Source: Flavobacteriales bacterium
Lineage (GTDB): Bacteria; Bacteroidota; Bacteroidia; Flavobacteriales_F; PHOS-HE28
NCBI GenBank assembly: GCA_020852835.1
Contig: JADZAC010000044.1
Location: 1 to 57,683 of the forward strand
Direction of reading: 5' to 3'
Length of the DNA: 57,683 nt
Shown here: in pieces, positions 15,716 through 24,272 of the stretch
How the letters are laid out: every line of letters starts with the position of its first letter
Numbering within the stretch: position 1 is the first letter of the stretch
The notes under the pieces: generated by a model
What the model saw: the letters and a program-made list of their open reading frames with translations, nothing else
Told to the model about the DNA's origin: nothing
Database searches by the model: none
Made by a program: the position numbers and the translations under genes

Positions 15716-16909
15716 TCAGCTGTTCTGCACGGCAGCGATCCCGGGCAGCACCTTGCCTTGCAGGTATTCCAGCATGGCGCCCCCGCCCGTGCTCACATAG
15801 CTGATCTTGTCCGCCAGGCCGAACCGGTTCACGGCGGCCACACTATCGCCACCGCCCACGAGAGAGAAGGCACCATGCGCCGTGGCATCCGCCACGGCCT
15901 GGGCCACGGCCAAGCTGCCTTTTTGGAAGCTCGGCATCTCGAACACCCCCATCGGCCCGTTCCACAAGATGGTCCGGCTGCGCTTGATCACCTCGCTGAA
16001 CTGCGCTATACTGGCCGGTCCGATGTCCAAACCCATCCAACCCGCCGGGATCGCGTCCGCCGGGCACACATCCGTGCTGGCATGGTCAGCAAAGGCATCG
16101 GCCACCACGGCATCCACGGGCAGGTGCAGTTTCACGCCCTTGTCCTTGGCGGCTGCAAGGATCACGCGGGCCGTGGCCGCATGGTCGTCCTCCACCAGTG
16201 AATTGCCCACCTGCCCGCCCATCACCTTAATGAAGGTGAAGGCCATTCCCCCTCCGATGATCAGCTCATCGCATTTCACCAGCAGGTTGCGCAACACTTC
16301 GATCTTGCTGCTCACCTTGGCCCCGCCTACGATCGCGCACAGCGGCTTCTCGGGCCGGTCCAGCACCTTGGCCAGGCTGTTCAGTTCGCTGGCCACCAGG
16401 TAGCCGAACAGTTTGGCCTCCGCGAAGTATTGGGCCACGATGGTGGTGCTGGCGTGGGCCCGGTGTGCCGTACCGAACGCATCGTTCACGTATACATCGC
16501 CCAGGGCGGCCAGGGCCTTGCTGAAGGTCTCGTCTCCTTGCTCCTCCTCGGGGTGGAACCGCAGGTTCTCCAGCACCAGCACTTCCCCGGGTTTCAAGGC
16601 CGCCGCCTTGGCACGGGCCTGTTCACCGATGCAGTCCGTGGCGAACTGCACGGGTACGCCCAACAAACCAGCCAAGTGCTTGGCCACGGGCCCCAGGCTC
16701 ATCGCCGGGTTCACCTTGCCCTTGGGCCGGCCTAGGTGGCTCATCAAGATCGCACTGCCCCCGTCCGATAGGATCTTGCGCACCGTGGGCAGGATGGCCC
16801 GGGCACGTGTGTCATCGGCCACGCTCAGGTCGGCATCCAAGGGCACGTTGAGGTCTACGCGCACCAGCGCCTTGCGCCCCTTGAAGTTGAAGTTGTCCAT
16901 GGTCTGCAT
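15716..16909 (-). CDS. pgk: Phosphoglycerate kinase
   Basis: A 397-residue cytosolic glycolytic enzyme converting 1,3-bisphosphoglycerate and ADP to 3-phosphoglycerate and ATP. The N-terminal substrate site RVDLNVPLD, the SHLGRPKG motif, [10 protein letters not shown], the [11 protein letters not shown] region and the C-terminal [13 protein letters not shown] nucleotide-binding loop are intact. Length is typical. The ATG at 16909 ([11 protein letters not shown]) is preferred because a -7 box ends exactly 4 nt before it; the ATG at 16900 (MDNFNFKG) is also family-like. It has no operon partner. Confidence 0.97.
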   Translation of the reverse strand: MQTMDNFNFKGRKALVRVDLNVPLDADLSVADDTRARAILPTVRKILSDGGSAILMSHLGRPKGKVNPAMSLGPVAKHLAGLLGVPVQFATDCIGEQARAKAAALKPGEVLVLENLRFHPEEEQGDETFSKALAALGDVYVNDAFGTAHRAHASTTIVAQYFAEAKLFGYLVASELNSLAKVLDRPEKPLCAIVGGAKVSSKIEVLRNLLVKCDELIIGGGMAFTFIKVMGGQVGNSLVEDDHAATARVILAAAKDKGVKLHLPVDAVVADAFADHASTDVCPADAIPAGWMGLDIGPASIAQFSEVIKRSRTILWNGPMGVFEMPSFQKGSLAVAQAVADATAHGAFSLVGGGDSVAAVNRFGLADKISYVSTGGGAMLEYLQGKVLPGIAAVQNS

Positions 16910-16913
16910 GGCG

Positions 16914-16921
16914 CGAAAGTA
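16914..16921 (-). promoter_or_regulatory. -7 promoter box of pgk
   Basis: TACTTTCG on the minus strand, 4 nt before the ATG at 16909; TTTC about 20 nt further upstream may be the -33 element. Confidence 0.55.
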
Positions 16922-17054
16922 TCGGACATTGACCAATGCGGAAACACAGTTCGGATCGCCCGGGAAATACCATTTCGCATTTCAACTGCGTCTACAGATG
17001 CGCAGCTATGTTCCGGAAAGGTCGCAAGTTCATTGGGGGCATTGATCACGTGAA

Positions 17055-17219
17055 TAGAGGGCATCTCAAAATTATCCTTCGGGCTGCACTTGGGTCTTTC
17101 ACGGCCATATATCGTTGCTCAATCCTCACATAGCCACCGGCTATGCTCCGGTTTCGCGCCTCATCTGGCCGCGAAATCCCGCAAGTTCGCTTCCAAAAAC
17201 AAATTTGAGATGCCCTCTA
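17055..17219. mobile_element. MITE-like 165-bp inverted-repeat element
   Basis: TAGAGGGCATCTCAAA (17055-17070) and its exact complement TTTGAGATGCCCTCTA (17204-17219) bound the element. The interior is also an imperfect palindrome: ACTTG..TTTCACGGCCA on the left matches the complement of the right half (ACTTG..TTTCGCGGCCA), and the centre is CATAGCC-ACC-GGCTATG. It encodes nothing. The right end supplies the TAG stop of the sorting-domain remnant next to it. No clear target-site duplication was seen. Confidence 0.6.
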
Positions 17220-17471
17220 ATGTTGCACCACCAATCGTTCGGTCCGTTCCACGCCTCCATCCCTGTGCAGTTCCACCAGGTACAGGCCCGGTGCCAAGCC
17301 CCGGGTATCCCAGCTGTGCCGCCCCTGTTGCCCGCTGGTGGCGTAGCGGTGCAACACCCGGCCGGCGGCATCGCGCACCACCAAATATACCGCTCCCGTG
17401 TGGCCCGGCAAGTCTCCTGGCCGGGCAAAGGCTTCTACACCCGGATCCACCTCACCGTTTGCCGCAGCCAC
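17217..17471 (-). pseudogene. Remnant of a T9SS type A sorting domain
   Basis: This open stretch of 84 codons ends in a recognisable sorting-domain half: YLVVRDAAGRVL, then QGRHSWDTRGLAPGLYLVEL, then GGVERTERLVVQ, the usual strands of a type A C-terminal domain. It lacks the leading PNPA-type segment in frame. In another frame just upstream (17475-17530, minus strand) EVFFHPRPTPHCKVELTV resembles that missing segment, suggesting a frameshift. There is no signal peptide or catalytic domain before it, so it is best read as the degraded tail of a lost secreted protein, with the MITE-like element at its 3' boundary. Confidence 0.65.
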
Positions 17472-17652
17472 GGACGGTGTACGGTGAGTTCCACCTTGCA
17501 GTGAGGGGTAGGCCGAGGATGGAAGAAGACCTCCATAGGACCATTGCCACCGTGGCCTCGTTGTGGGGTGTTATAAGGTACTCCATCAACGACGCGGATA
17601 ATAAGATGCGTTTGGCTGGGTCCCCGGGTCTGCTCGCCCCTGCAACCCGCCG
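17472..17652. other. Intergenic stretch, no intact gene
   Basis: Between the sorting-domain remnant and the delta' promoter I see only out-of-frame traces of the same lost gene near 17475-17530 and nothing else recognisable. Confidence 0.5.
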
Positions 17653-17660
17653 TAAACTTG
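17653..17660 (+). promoter_or_regulatory. -7 promoter box of the delta' gene
   Basis: TAAACTTG, 4 nt before the GTG at 17665; supports the GTG as the true start and a leaderless mRNA. Confidence 0.5.
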
Positions 17661-17664
17661 CACC

Positions 17665-18798
17665 GTGCAGTTCAACAAGATCATCGGCCATGCGGCGCTG
17701 AAGGCACGCCTGATCGGCAACCTGCGTGAAGGGCGGATCCCCCATGCCCAGTTCTTCCTCGGGCCGCGTGGCAGCGGGGCGCTCCCCTTGGCCTTGGCCT
17801 ATGGGGCCTATCTGCTTTGTGAGCAGCCCGGCGAGGGCGACGGCTGCGGCCAGTGCAATGCCTGCAAGATGACCGCCAAGCTGGCCCACCCGGACCTCAA
17901 CCTGGTCTTTCCCATCTTCTTGTCCAAGGAGGTGCGTACCTGCGAGCCGTTCGCCGGGGAATGGCGTGCAGCCGTGCTGGAAGAGCCTTATTTGGATGAT
18001 GAGGGTTGGCGGGTCAGGCTCAAAGGCGAGAACAAGCAGCTGCGCATGGGCGTGGATATCGCCGGGGAAGTGGTGCGCAAGCTCAGCCTGAAGGCCTTTG
18101 CCGGGGGGTGGAAGGTGATGTTGATCTGGCTGCCCGAGCTCATGGATGCCTACATGGCCAATAAGATCCTCAAGGTGCTTGAGGAGCCCGAGCCGCGCAC
18201 GGCATTTCTGCTTGCCGGCCACTCCAACGACCGGATGCTGCCCACCATCCTCAGCCGCACCCAGCTGGTGAAAGTGGCATCACCGGATCCCGGCGAGGTG
18301 GCGTCCGCCGTGCTGCAGCGCTTCCCCGGGCTGAGCGGCGAACAGGCCCGCGGCATTGCGGCACGCAGTGAAGGCGATCTCTTGGAGGCCTGGGCCATGG
18401 CCGAAGGCCGCGAGGCGGAATCCTTTCTCTTTCTGCGCGATTGGCTGCGCGCCTGCTACGCCCGCAAATGGGAGGAAGCCGTGGCCGCTGCCGACCAATT
18501 TGCCAAAATGGGGCGCGAGCCCCAAAAGGGCCTCATGGCCTATGCGCTCTATTTGATGCGCCAGTGCATGCTGCACCTGCAGGACCTGCCCCAGCTGATC
18601 ACTGCCGGCGGGGAGGAGCGGGCGTTCGTACAGAAGTTCAGCACCGTGCTGGACATGGCCAGCCTGGAGGCAGTGCGGGCGGAGCTGGAGGCCGCATATG
18701 GCCACCTGGAGCGGAACGCCAATCCGAAAGTGCTGTTGTTGGACCTGGGCTACAGCCTGGGTTCGTTGCTGCGCGCCAAGGAAGGCGCGACCGGATAA
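17665..18798 (+). CDS. holB: DNA polymerase III delta' subunit-like protein (HolB)
   Basis: A 377-residue clamp-loader-type protein starting at GTG (MQFNKIIGHAALKARL). The N-terminal AAA+ domain contains a P-loop position GPRGSGALPLALAY that is degenerate, as is usual for delta', and the four-cysteine zinc element CEQPGEGDGCGQCNAC around residues 53-68. LSRTQLVKV is the family sensor region. It would sit in the clamp-loading complex that places the beta clamp on DNA. An insertion of about 60 residues after the zinc element (EVRTCEPFAGEW onward) is seen in Bacteroidota members. It is the first gene of the row holB-ricT-gldH-PBP1A. Confidence 0.88.
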   Translation: MQFNKIIGHAALKARLIGNLREGRIPHAQFFLGPRGSGALPLALAYGAYLLCEQPGEGDGCGQCNACKMTAKLAHPDLNLVFPIFLSKEVRTCEPFAGEWRAAVLEEPYLDDEGWRVRLKGENKQLRMGVDIAGEVVRKLSLKAFAGGWKVMLIWLPELMDAYMANKILKVLEEPEPRTAFLLAGHSNDRMLPTILSRTQLVKVASPDPGEVASAVLQRFPGLSGEQARGIAARSEGDLLEAWAMAEGREAESFLFLRDWLRACYARKWEEAVAAADQFAKMGREPQKGLMAYALYLMRQCMLHLQDLPQLITAGGEERAFVQKFSTVLDMASLEAVRAELEAAYGHLERNANPKVLLLDLGYSLGSLLRAKEGATG

Positions 18799-18844
18799 AA
18801 AGCCCGCAGCAAGCAACCAACCTTCCGCAGGCTGGCGCCGGCGC

Positions 18845-18852
18845 TATCTTCG
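18845..18852 (+). promoter_or_regulatory. -7 promoter box of ricT
   Basis: TATCTTCG, 5 nt before the ATG at 18858. Confidence 0.5.
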
Positions 18853-18857
18853 CGCCA

Positions 18858-20204
18858 ATGTCCTGTGCGGGTTGTGCGAGTTCATCCAAGGAGGGTCCGG
18901 GGGGGTGCAAGAGCAAGGGCTCCTGCAGTTCCGGAGGGTGCAACAAGTTGGAAGTGCATGATTGGCTGGCCGGTGTGCCGTTGCCCAACGGCATGCCTCC
19001 TTTTGATGCGGTTGAAGTGCAGTTCAAGCACACCCGAAAAAACTTTTACCGGCTTGCCGGCGCACCGCCCCTGACCGCCGGCGACGCCGTGGTGGTGGAA
19101 GCCGCCTCGGGCACCGATGTGGGCGTGGTGAGCTTGGCCGGTGAACTGGTGCGTGCCCAAATGCAGCGCAAGAACACCGGCACCGATACCTATGAACTGC
19201 GCAAGGTGGTGCGCAGGGCCACCCAGGAAGACCTTGACCGTTGGCATGAAGCCCGCGGCAAGGAGGACGGGCTGCTCAAGGCCGCACGGCAGATCTGCCA
19301 AGAGGCCAAGCTGGACCTGAAAGTGAGCGATGTGGAATATCAAGGGGACGGCACCAGGGCCACCATCTACTATACTGCCGAGGAACGCGTGGATTTCCGT
19401 GAACTGCTGCGCAAGCTCACCAACCGCTTCCCGGTGCGCGTGGACATGAAGCTCCTCGGCGCCCGGCAGGAAGCGGCACGCCTGGGGGGCATTGGCCCCT
19501 GCGGCAGGGAGCTCTGCTGCAGCACCTGGCTCACCGACCTGCGCAGCGTTACCACCAGCGCCGCCCGGTACCAGCAACTGGCGCTCAACCCCCAGAAGCT
19601 CACCGGCCTCTGCGGCAAGCTCAAGTGCTGCCTGAACTATGAGCTGGACATGTACATCGAGGCCATCAAGAGCTATCCATCGCCCAATGCCAAGTTGAAG
19701 ACCAAGCAGGGCACCGGCACCCACATGAAGACCGACATCTTCAAGGGGCTTATGTGGTACCTCTTCAAAAAGCCCGGTGAACCGGTGGCCATGGCCGCCT
19801 TGCCGGTGGAAAACGTCCGTGAGATCCTCGCCGCGAACAAGCAGGGCATAGAGCCGGAAGTGGACCTGCGCATGGCCGAGGAGCATGCGGTCCAACAGGC
19901 CGAAGCACCAACCGCCGACTATGAGAATGTGATCGATGGCGGCGACGACCTGGCACGGTTCGACAAGAAAATGAAGAGCGGCAAACGCCGTGGCCGCGAC
20001 CGGAACAAGAAGCCCTCCGCCGAAGGCCGGACCACACAGGCCGATGCGGGCCAACCAGGCCGCAAGGCAGGTGCCATGCCCCAACCCGGCAATGCACCGG
20101 CCGAGGGCGGACGCCGCAGCCGCGATGGCCGCGACAGACGGCGCAGAGGACCCCGCAACGGCGCATCACCCAAACCCACCGGCCCCAAGCCCGGCAACGC
20201 GTGA
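18858..20204 (+). CDS. ricT: PSP1-domain protein RicT (YaaT)
   Basis: A 448-residue cytosolic protein of the PSP1/RicT family. The N-terminus is cysteine-rich (CAGC, then several CxxxC-like spacings), the PSP1 domain spans roughly residues 50-250, and the family block GIGPCGRELCCSTWL with the later GLCGKLKCCLNYE contains the cysteines that bind an Fe-S cluster in the Bacillus Ric complex, where RicT affects RNA processing and development. Whether that role holds in Bacteroidota is unknown. The last ~90 residues are low-complexity, Arg/Gly/Pro/Lys-rich and probably disordered, possibly RNA-binding. The 3' end overlaps gldH by 4 nt (GTGA). Confidence 0.93.
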   Translation: MSCAGCASSSKEGPGGCKSKGSCSSGGCNKLEVHDWLAGVPLPNGMPPFDAVEVQFKHTRKNFYRLAGAPPLTAGDAVVVEAASGTDVGVVSLAGELVRAQMQRKNTGTDTYELRKVVRRATQEDLDRWHEARGKEDGLLKAARQICQEAKLDLKVSDVEYQGDGTRATIYYTAEERVDFRELLRKLTNRFPVRVDMKLLGARQEAARLGGIGPCGRELCCSTWLTDLRSVTTSAARYQQLALNPQKLTGLCGKLKCCLNYELDMYIEAIKSYPSPNAKLKTKQGTGTHMKTDIFKGLMWYLFKKPGEPVAMAALPVENVREILAANKQGIEPEVDLRMAEEHAVQQAEAPTADYENVIDGGDDLARFDKKMKSGKRRGRDRNKKPSAEGRTTQADAGQPGRKAGAMPQPGNAPAEGGRRSRDGRDRRRRGPRNGASPKPTGPKPGNA

Positions 20205-20686
20205 AACCCGCCTTTACGATCTCCGTGCTTGCAGCCCTGCTGTTGGCGGCCTGCACCCGGCATGTGGCCTTCCAGGAGAGCCGCCAGGTGCCCGATGGCC
20301 GCTGGCATCGTTCCTGGAAACCACAGTTCGTTTTCGAGGTCACCGATACCATGGCGGCAAAAGACATCTTCCTGGACATCCGCCATACCGGAGACTATCC
20401 CTTCAGCAACCTCTTCCTTTTCACCACTTTGCAAGGGCCCGATGGCCGCAGCTTCACCGACACCGTGGAATGTACCTTGGCCGATCCCGCGGGCCGCTGG
20501 TACGGCAAGGGCACCGGGTTCATCTTCAGCGACAGGTTCCAGGCCCATGTGCTTTACCGCATCAACAACAGATTCCCCGAGCAGGGCCGTTATCTCTTCA
20601 CGCTGGAGCAAGCCATGCGCTCAGAGGAGCTGCCCGGTGTGATCGATGTAGGCATCAGCGTGGAGGATCCGGCAAACAGGAAATGA
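20201..20686 (+). CDS. gldH: Gliding motility lipoprotein GldH
   Basis: A 161-residue outer-surface-directed lipoprotein. The signal peptide ends in the lipobox LLAAC with the acylated cysteine at residue 18. The rest is a beta-rich domain with the family-like DIRHTGDYPFSNLFLF segment. GldH is one of the lipoproteins needed for Bacteroidota gliding, where it acts with the GldA-N/T9SS apparatus. The start is GTG at 20201, overlapping the ricT stop, and its own stop overlaps the next ATG (ATGA), so ricT-gldH-PBP1A are translationally coupled. Confidence 0.92.
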   Translation: MKPAFTISVLAALLLAACTRHVAFQESRQVPDGRWHRSWKPQFVFEVTDTMAAKDIFLDIRHTGDYPFSNLFLFTTLQGPDGRSFTDTVECTLADPAGRWYGKGTGFIFSDRFQAHVLYRINNRFPEQGRYLFTLEQAMRSEELPGVIDVGISVEDPANRK

Positions 20687-23130
20687 ACCGCAAGACCACG
20701 GCAGGCACGGCGCCGGCCCCAGGCCGGAATAAACGGTGGTATGCCTTGTGGTGGCTGGCGGTGCTGGGGCCGGTGGCGGGCTTGCTCACCTTATTGCTCC
20801 TGGCCGCCTCCAGCAAGGACCTGCCCGGTACGGCGGAGCTGCAGAACCCCCGGAGCGACCTGGCCACCACGGTGCTCTTCAGCGATGGCACCCTGATGGG
20901 ACAGTACTACCGCGAAAACCGCATACCGGTGGATTTTTCCAAGATCAACCCCAATGTGGTGCATGCCTTGGTGGCCACTGAAGATGAGCGCTTCTTCACC
21001 CATAGCGGCGTGGACCTGCGCGGAACAATGAGGGCCGCAGTGTTCCTGGGCAAACGCGGCGGGGCCAGCACCATTACCCAGCAACTGGCCAAAATGCTCT
21101 TCCATGATGTGCGCCAGGATTTCTTGGGCCGTGTGTTCCAGAAATTCCAGGAATGGATCATTTCGGCCAGGCTGGAACGCGAGTACACCAAGGAAGAGAT
21201 CATCGCCATGTACCTCAACCGCTTTGATTGGATCAATCAAGCGGTGGGCATCAACTCCGCAGCACGCGTTTATTTCAACACCACCCCCGATTCGTTGCGC
21301 GTGGAACAAGCGGCCATGCTGGTGGGCATGTGCAAGAACCCCGCGCTCTTCAACCCATTGCGCCGGCCCGAAGCCACCCTCCAGCGCCGCATGGTGGTGC
21401 TCAACCAAATGGTGAAGAACGGATTCTTGGACCGCCAGGCCTACGACTCGCTCAAAGTGCTGCCATTGGGCCTGGATTTTCAGCGTGTGGACCATACCGA
21501 GGGCCCCGCACCCTACCTGCGGGAAGCCTTGCGCAGCGAGCTTCAACGCCTCTTCTCAGCCAAGGACCCCGAAACCGGAAAGCTCAAGATCGCCAAGCCC
21601 GATGGATCGGCCTATGACATCTATACCGATGGACTGAAGGTGTACACCACCATCGATCGCCGCATGCAGCGCTTCGGGGAGTGGGCCGTTCGCGAGCACT
21701 TGGCCAGCGAATTGCAGCCGGAGTTCTTCAAGGACCTGGCCAAAAAGAAGAACAGGCCGTTCGATTTCCGGGTCAGTCCGGATGAGATCAAGGCCATCAT
21801 GGCGTCGGCACGCATGCGCAGCGACCGCTACAAAACGCTCACGGGAAAGCTCTGCCCCAACTGCCAACGGCCCGCAGCCTACATCGTGAAGGAAAAACTG
21901 CAAGGCAAGAGCAGCTACCACTGCGACCCGGCCAAGGGCGGCTGTGATACCTGGTGGCCCGTGCTGGACAAGCAGGGCATCGAGAAACAGTTCGACACCC
22001 CGGCCCGGATGACCGTGTTTACCTGGCATGGCGAGGTGGATACCCTGATGACGCCCAATGACAGCATCCGCTATTACAAGAGCTTCCTGCAGAGCGGCCT
22101 GTTGAGCATGGACCCCCACACGGGCTTCGTCAAGGCTTGGGTCGGCGGCATTGATTTCAAGCACTTCCAGTACGACCACGTGGCCCAAGCCCGCAGGCAG
22201 GTGGGTTCCACGTTCAAGCCCTTTGTGTATGCCACCGCCATTCGCGAGGGCATGTCGCCCTGCACCGAGCTGCCCAACCAGAAAACCTGCTTCAACATGC
22301 CAGCCGGCCAGCCGGATTGGTGCCCCCAGAACAGCGACAACAAATACGGCGGAATGGTCACCCTCAAGTTCGCCTTGGCCAATTCCATGAACACGATCAC
22401 CGCGTGGATCATGAAACAGTACGGCCCGCAATCGGTGACCACCCTGGCCCGGCACATGGGGGTGAAAAGCCCGCTGGAGCCCGTGCCTTCGCTTTGCCTG
22501 GGCGTGGCCGACCTCACCTTGGAGGAAATGACCGGAGCCTTCTCCACCTTCGCCAATGAAGGGGTGTACATCCGCCCCATGGTGTACACGCGCATCGAGG
22601 ACAAGAACGGCAACACCCTCTTGGACATGGCCCCGCAGACCGAGGAAGCCCTGGACCCCACCACCTCATACATCATGCTCAACATGTTGAAAGGCGTGGT
22701 GGACGGTGCCTACAACCCCAGCACGGGCAAAACCGTCGGCACGGGCATGCGCCTGCGCATGGGCTGGGGCAACCGGGCCAAGTACGGCAACATCAAGTTC
22801 CCCACGGCCGGCAAAACCGGTACTACCCAGAACAACAGCGATGGCTGGTTTATCGGCATCACCCCGGACCTGGTCACCGGCGTATGGACCGGCGCGGAAG
22901 ACCGCAGCGTGCGCTTCAGCCGTACCGATCAGGGGCAAGGAGCGAACATGGCCCTGCCCATCTACGGCTACTACATGAACAAGGTGTATGCGGACAGCAC
23001 CATTGCCATCAGCACCGGCGACTTTGCCAAACCCGAGGGCATGGGCGAAGTGGACTTGAACTGCTTCCAACGGGGGGGCCAAGGGGCGGGGCAGAACCAA
23101 GGCGGGCAGGAAGAGCCTACCTGGGAGTGA
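20683..23130 (+). CDS. mrcA: Penicillin-binding protein 1A (bifunctional transglycosylase/transpeptidase)
   Basis: An 815-residue class A PBP that polymerises and cross-links peptidoglycan. It has a short basic cytosolic tail, one membrane anchor (about residues 22-45), a GT51 glycosyltransferase domain (TEDERFFTHSGVD with the catalytic Glu, GASTITQQLAKML) and a transpeptidase domain with the nucleophile motif STFK (GSTFKPFVYA) and the KTGT box. Odd feature: between the two domains lies a CxxC-x19-C-x6-C segment (CPNCQ ... YHCD ... GGCD) that looks like a zinc ribbon, unusual in a periplasmic domain. The ATG at 20683 overlaps the gldH stop. It converges on the next gene with a 3-nt gap. Confidence 0.95.
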   Translation: MNRKTTAGTAPAPGRNKRWYALWWLAVLGPVAGLLTLLLLAASSKDLPGTAELQNPRSDLATTVLFSDGTLMGQYYRENRIPVDFSKINPNVVHALVATEDERFFTHSGVDLRGTMRAAVFLGKRGGASTITQQLAKMLFHDVRQDFLGRVFQKFQEWIISARLEREYTKEEIIAMYLNRFDWINQAVGINSAARVYFNTTPDSLRVEQAAMLVGMCKNPALFNPLRRPEATLQRRMVVLNQMVKNGFLDRQAYDSLKVLPLGLDFQRVDHTEGPAPYLREALRSELQRLFSAKDPETGKLKIAKPDGSAYDIYTDGLKVYTTIDRRMQRFGEWAVREHLASELQPEFFKDLAKKKNRPFDFRVSPDEIKAIMASARMRSDRYKTLTGKLCPNCQRPAAYIVKEKLQGKSSYHCDPAKGGCDTWWPVLDKQGIEKQFDTPARMTVFTWHGEVDTLMTPNDSIRYYKSFLQSGLLSMDPHTGFVKAWVGGIDFKHFQYDHVAQARRQVGSTFKPFVYATAIREGMSPCTELPNQKTCFNMPAGQPDWCPQNSDNKYGGMVTLKFALANSMNTITAWIMKQYGPQSVTTLARHMGVKSPLEPVPSLCLGVADLTLEEMTGAFSTFANEGVYIRPMVYTRIEDKNGNTLLDMAPQTEEALDPTTSYIMLNMLKGVVDGAYNPSTGKTVGTGMRLRMGWGNRAKYGNIKFPTAGKTGTTQNNSDGWFIGITPDLVTGVWTGAEDRSVRFSRTDQGQGANMALPIYGYYMNKVYADSTIAISTGDFAKPEGMGEVDLNCFQRGGQGAGQNQGGQEEPTWE

Positions 23131-23133
23131 GCG

Positions 23134-24012
23134 TTACGCATAGCGGCGAAGCAACGCGCCCAAGCGGTTGGCATAGCTGCCCCCGAACAGGTTGAGGTGC
23201 ACCAGTACGGGATACAGGTTGCAGAGGTCCACACGATCTTCCCATCCCGGTGCCAACGGGGCCTCCTCTTGGTACGCGGTATGGAATTCCCGATCGAAAC
23301 CGCCGAACAGCCGGGTCATCGCCAGGTCCATTTCCCGGTGCCCGTAATACACGGCGGGATCGATGAGCACCGGTTCGCCGGTGGTGGATGCCAAGTAGTT
23401 GTTCTTCCAGAGATCGCCATGCAGCAGGGCCGGTGGTTCCGCCGGGAAGAGTTCAGGCAGCCGGCGGTACAACCGCTCAAAGCGCAGCACATCGCCGGGG
23501 TTGATCCGCTGGTTGTCGCGCGCCAGTTGCACCAAGGGGTCCAAGCGGCACAGCACCATGAAATCGGCCCAATCGGCATGGGCGGTGTTCTTTTGCGGCA
23601 ACAGGCCGATGAAGTTGTCGTGGTCCAAGCCGAACGTGCCCCGGGTGTGGCGGTGAAGTTGGGCCAGGGACCGGCCGAACCGGTGCTGGAAGCCGCGATC
23701 TTCTTCCGCTTGGGCGATGTGCTCCATCAGCAGAAAGGTAGTGCCGTCCAGTTCTCCCTGGGCGATCACTTCCGGCACGCGCAATACGCCCGCACGGCGC
23801 AGGATGCCCAAGCCGCGTTCCTCGGAAACAAACAGGCTGGGGAAGCGGTCGGCCGTATTCGTCTTCAGAAAAAACGGGCCTGCGTCCGTTGCCAAGCGGA
23901 AGGCATCGTTTACACTTCCCCCATAAAGCGGGATCGCGTCGCGGATCGTTGTTCCCCGGCCCAAGCGGGCGGACAACAGGATGCCAAGATGCTCGACCAA
24001 CGGTTTGTTCAT
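23134..24012 (-). CDS. Fructosamine kinase family protein
   Basis: A 292-residue cytosolic kinase-fold protein of the fructosamine-3-kinase/aminoglycoside phosphotransferase group. The N-terminal lobe has GGSVNDAFRL and FLKTN, the latter with the ATP-anchoring lysine. The catalytic motif LLHGDLWKNNYL contains the general-base Asp, and IDPAVYYGHREMDLAM supplies the metal-binding Asp. Members repair glycated amines by phosphorylating ketosamines. The start is the ATG at 24012; upstream in-frame codons run into the tRNA terminator and tRNA. It is tail-to-tail with PBP1A. Confidence 0.9.
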   Translation of the reverse strand: MNKPLVEHLGILLSARLGRGTTIRDAIPLYGGSVNDAFRLATDAGPFFLKTNTADRFPSLFVSEERGLGILRRAGVLRVPEVIAQGELDGTTFLLMEHIAQAEEDRGFQHRFGRSLAQLHRHTRGTFGLDHDNFIGLLPQKNTAHADWADFMVLCRLDPLVQLARDNQRINPGDVLRFERLYRRLPELFPAEPPALLHGDLWKNNYLASTTGEPVLIDPAVYYGHREMDLAMTRLFGGFDREFHTAYQEEAPLAPGWEDRVDLCNLYPVLVHLNLFGGSYANRLGALLRRYA

Positions 24013-24079
24013 GGGCAGGTACAAAGGAAGCCCATGCTGCGGCATGCCGCCTGCCATGCTTGCGGCCGGCCCGGAATGA

Positions 24080-24108
24080 ACAAGGCGGCACCGGAGGTGC
24101 CGCCTTGT
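24080..24108 (-). terminator. Terminator-like hairpin behind tRNA-Ala
   Basis: A perfect 13-bp stem (ACAAGGCGGCACC with GGTGCCGCCTTGT) around loop GGA lies 2 nt beyond the encoded CCA of the tRNA; the trailing sequence on the minus strand is only moderately T-rich (TTCATT). Confidence 0.7.
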
Positions 24109-24110
24109 GT

Positions 24111-24188
<78 letters not shown>

Positions 24189-24229
24189 GTAAGCCGAACC
24201 GGCGGTACAGGACCGCCCGGATCGGACGG

Positions 24230-24258
24230 CAAAGATAATTGAAATTCGGAACGCCCAA
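24230..24258 (-). promoter_or_regulatory. Promoter of tRNA-Ala
   Basis: TTG (24258-24256), an 18-nt spacer and TATCTTTG (24237-24230) on the minus strand give the clearest consensus Bacteroidota promoter in the window, about 40 nt before the mature 5' end. Confidence 0.75.
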
Positions 24259-24272
24259 TTGGGATGTGTCCT

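Noticed and set aside
15635-16201. A 188-codon plus-strand frame antisense to the pgk 3' end
   Set aside because: Overlaps the conserved 3' third of pgk and has shadow-like composition.
17452-18222. A 256-codon minus-strand frame antisense to the delta' gene
   Set aside because: The plus strand encodes delta' with zinc and AAA+ features; this frame has no family character.
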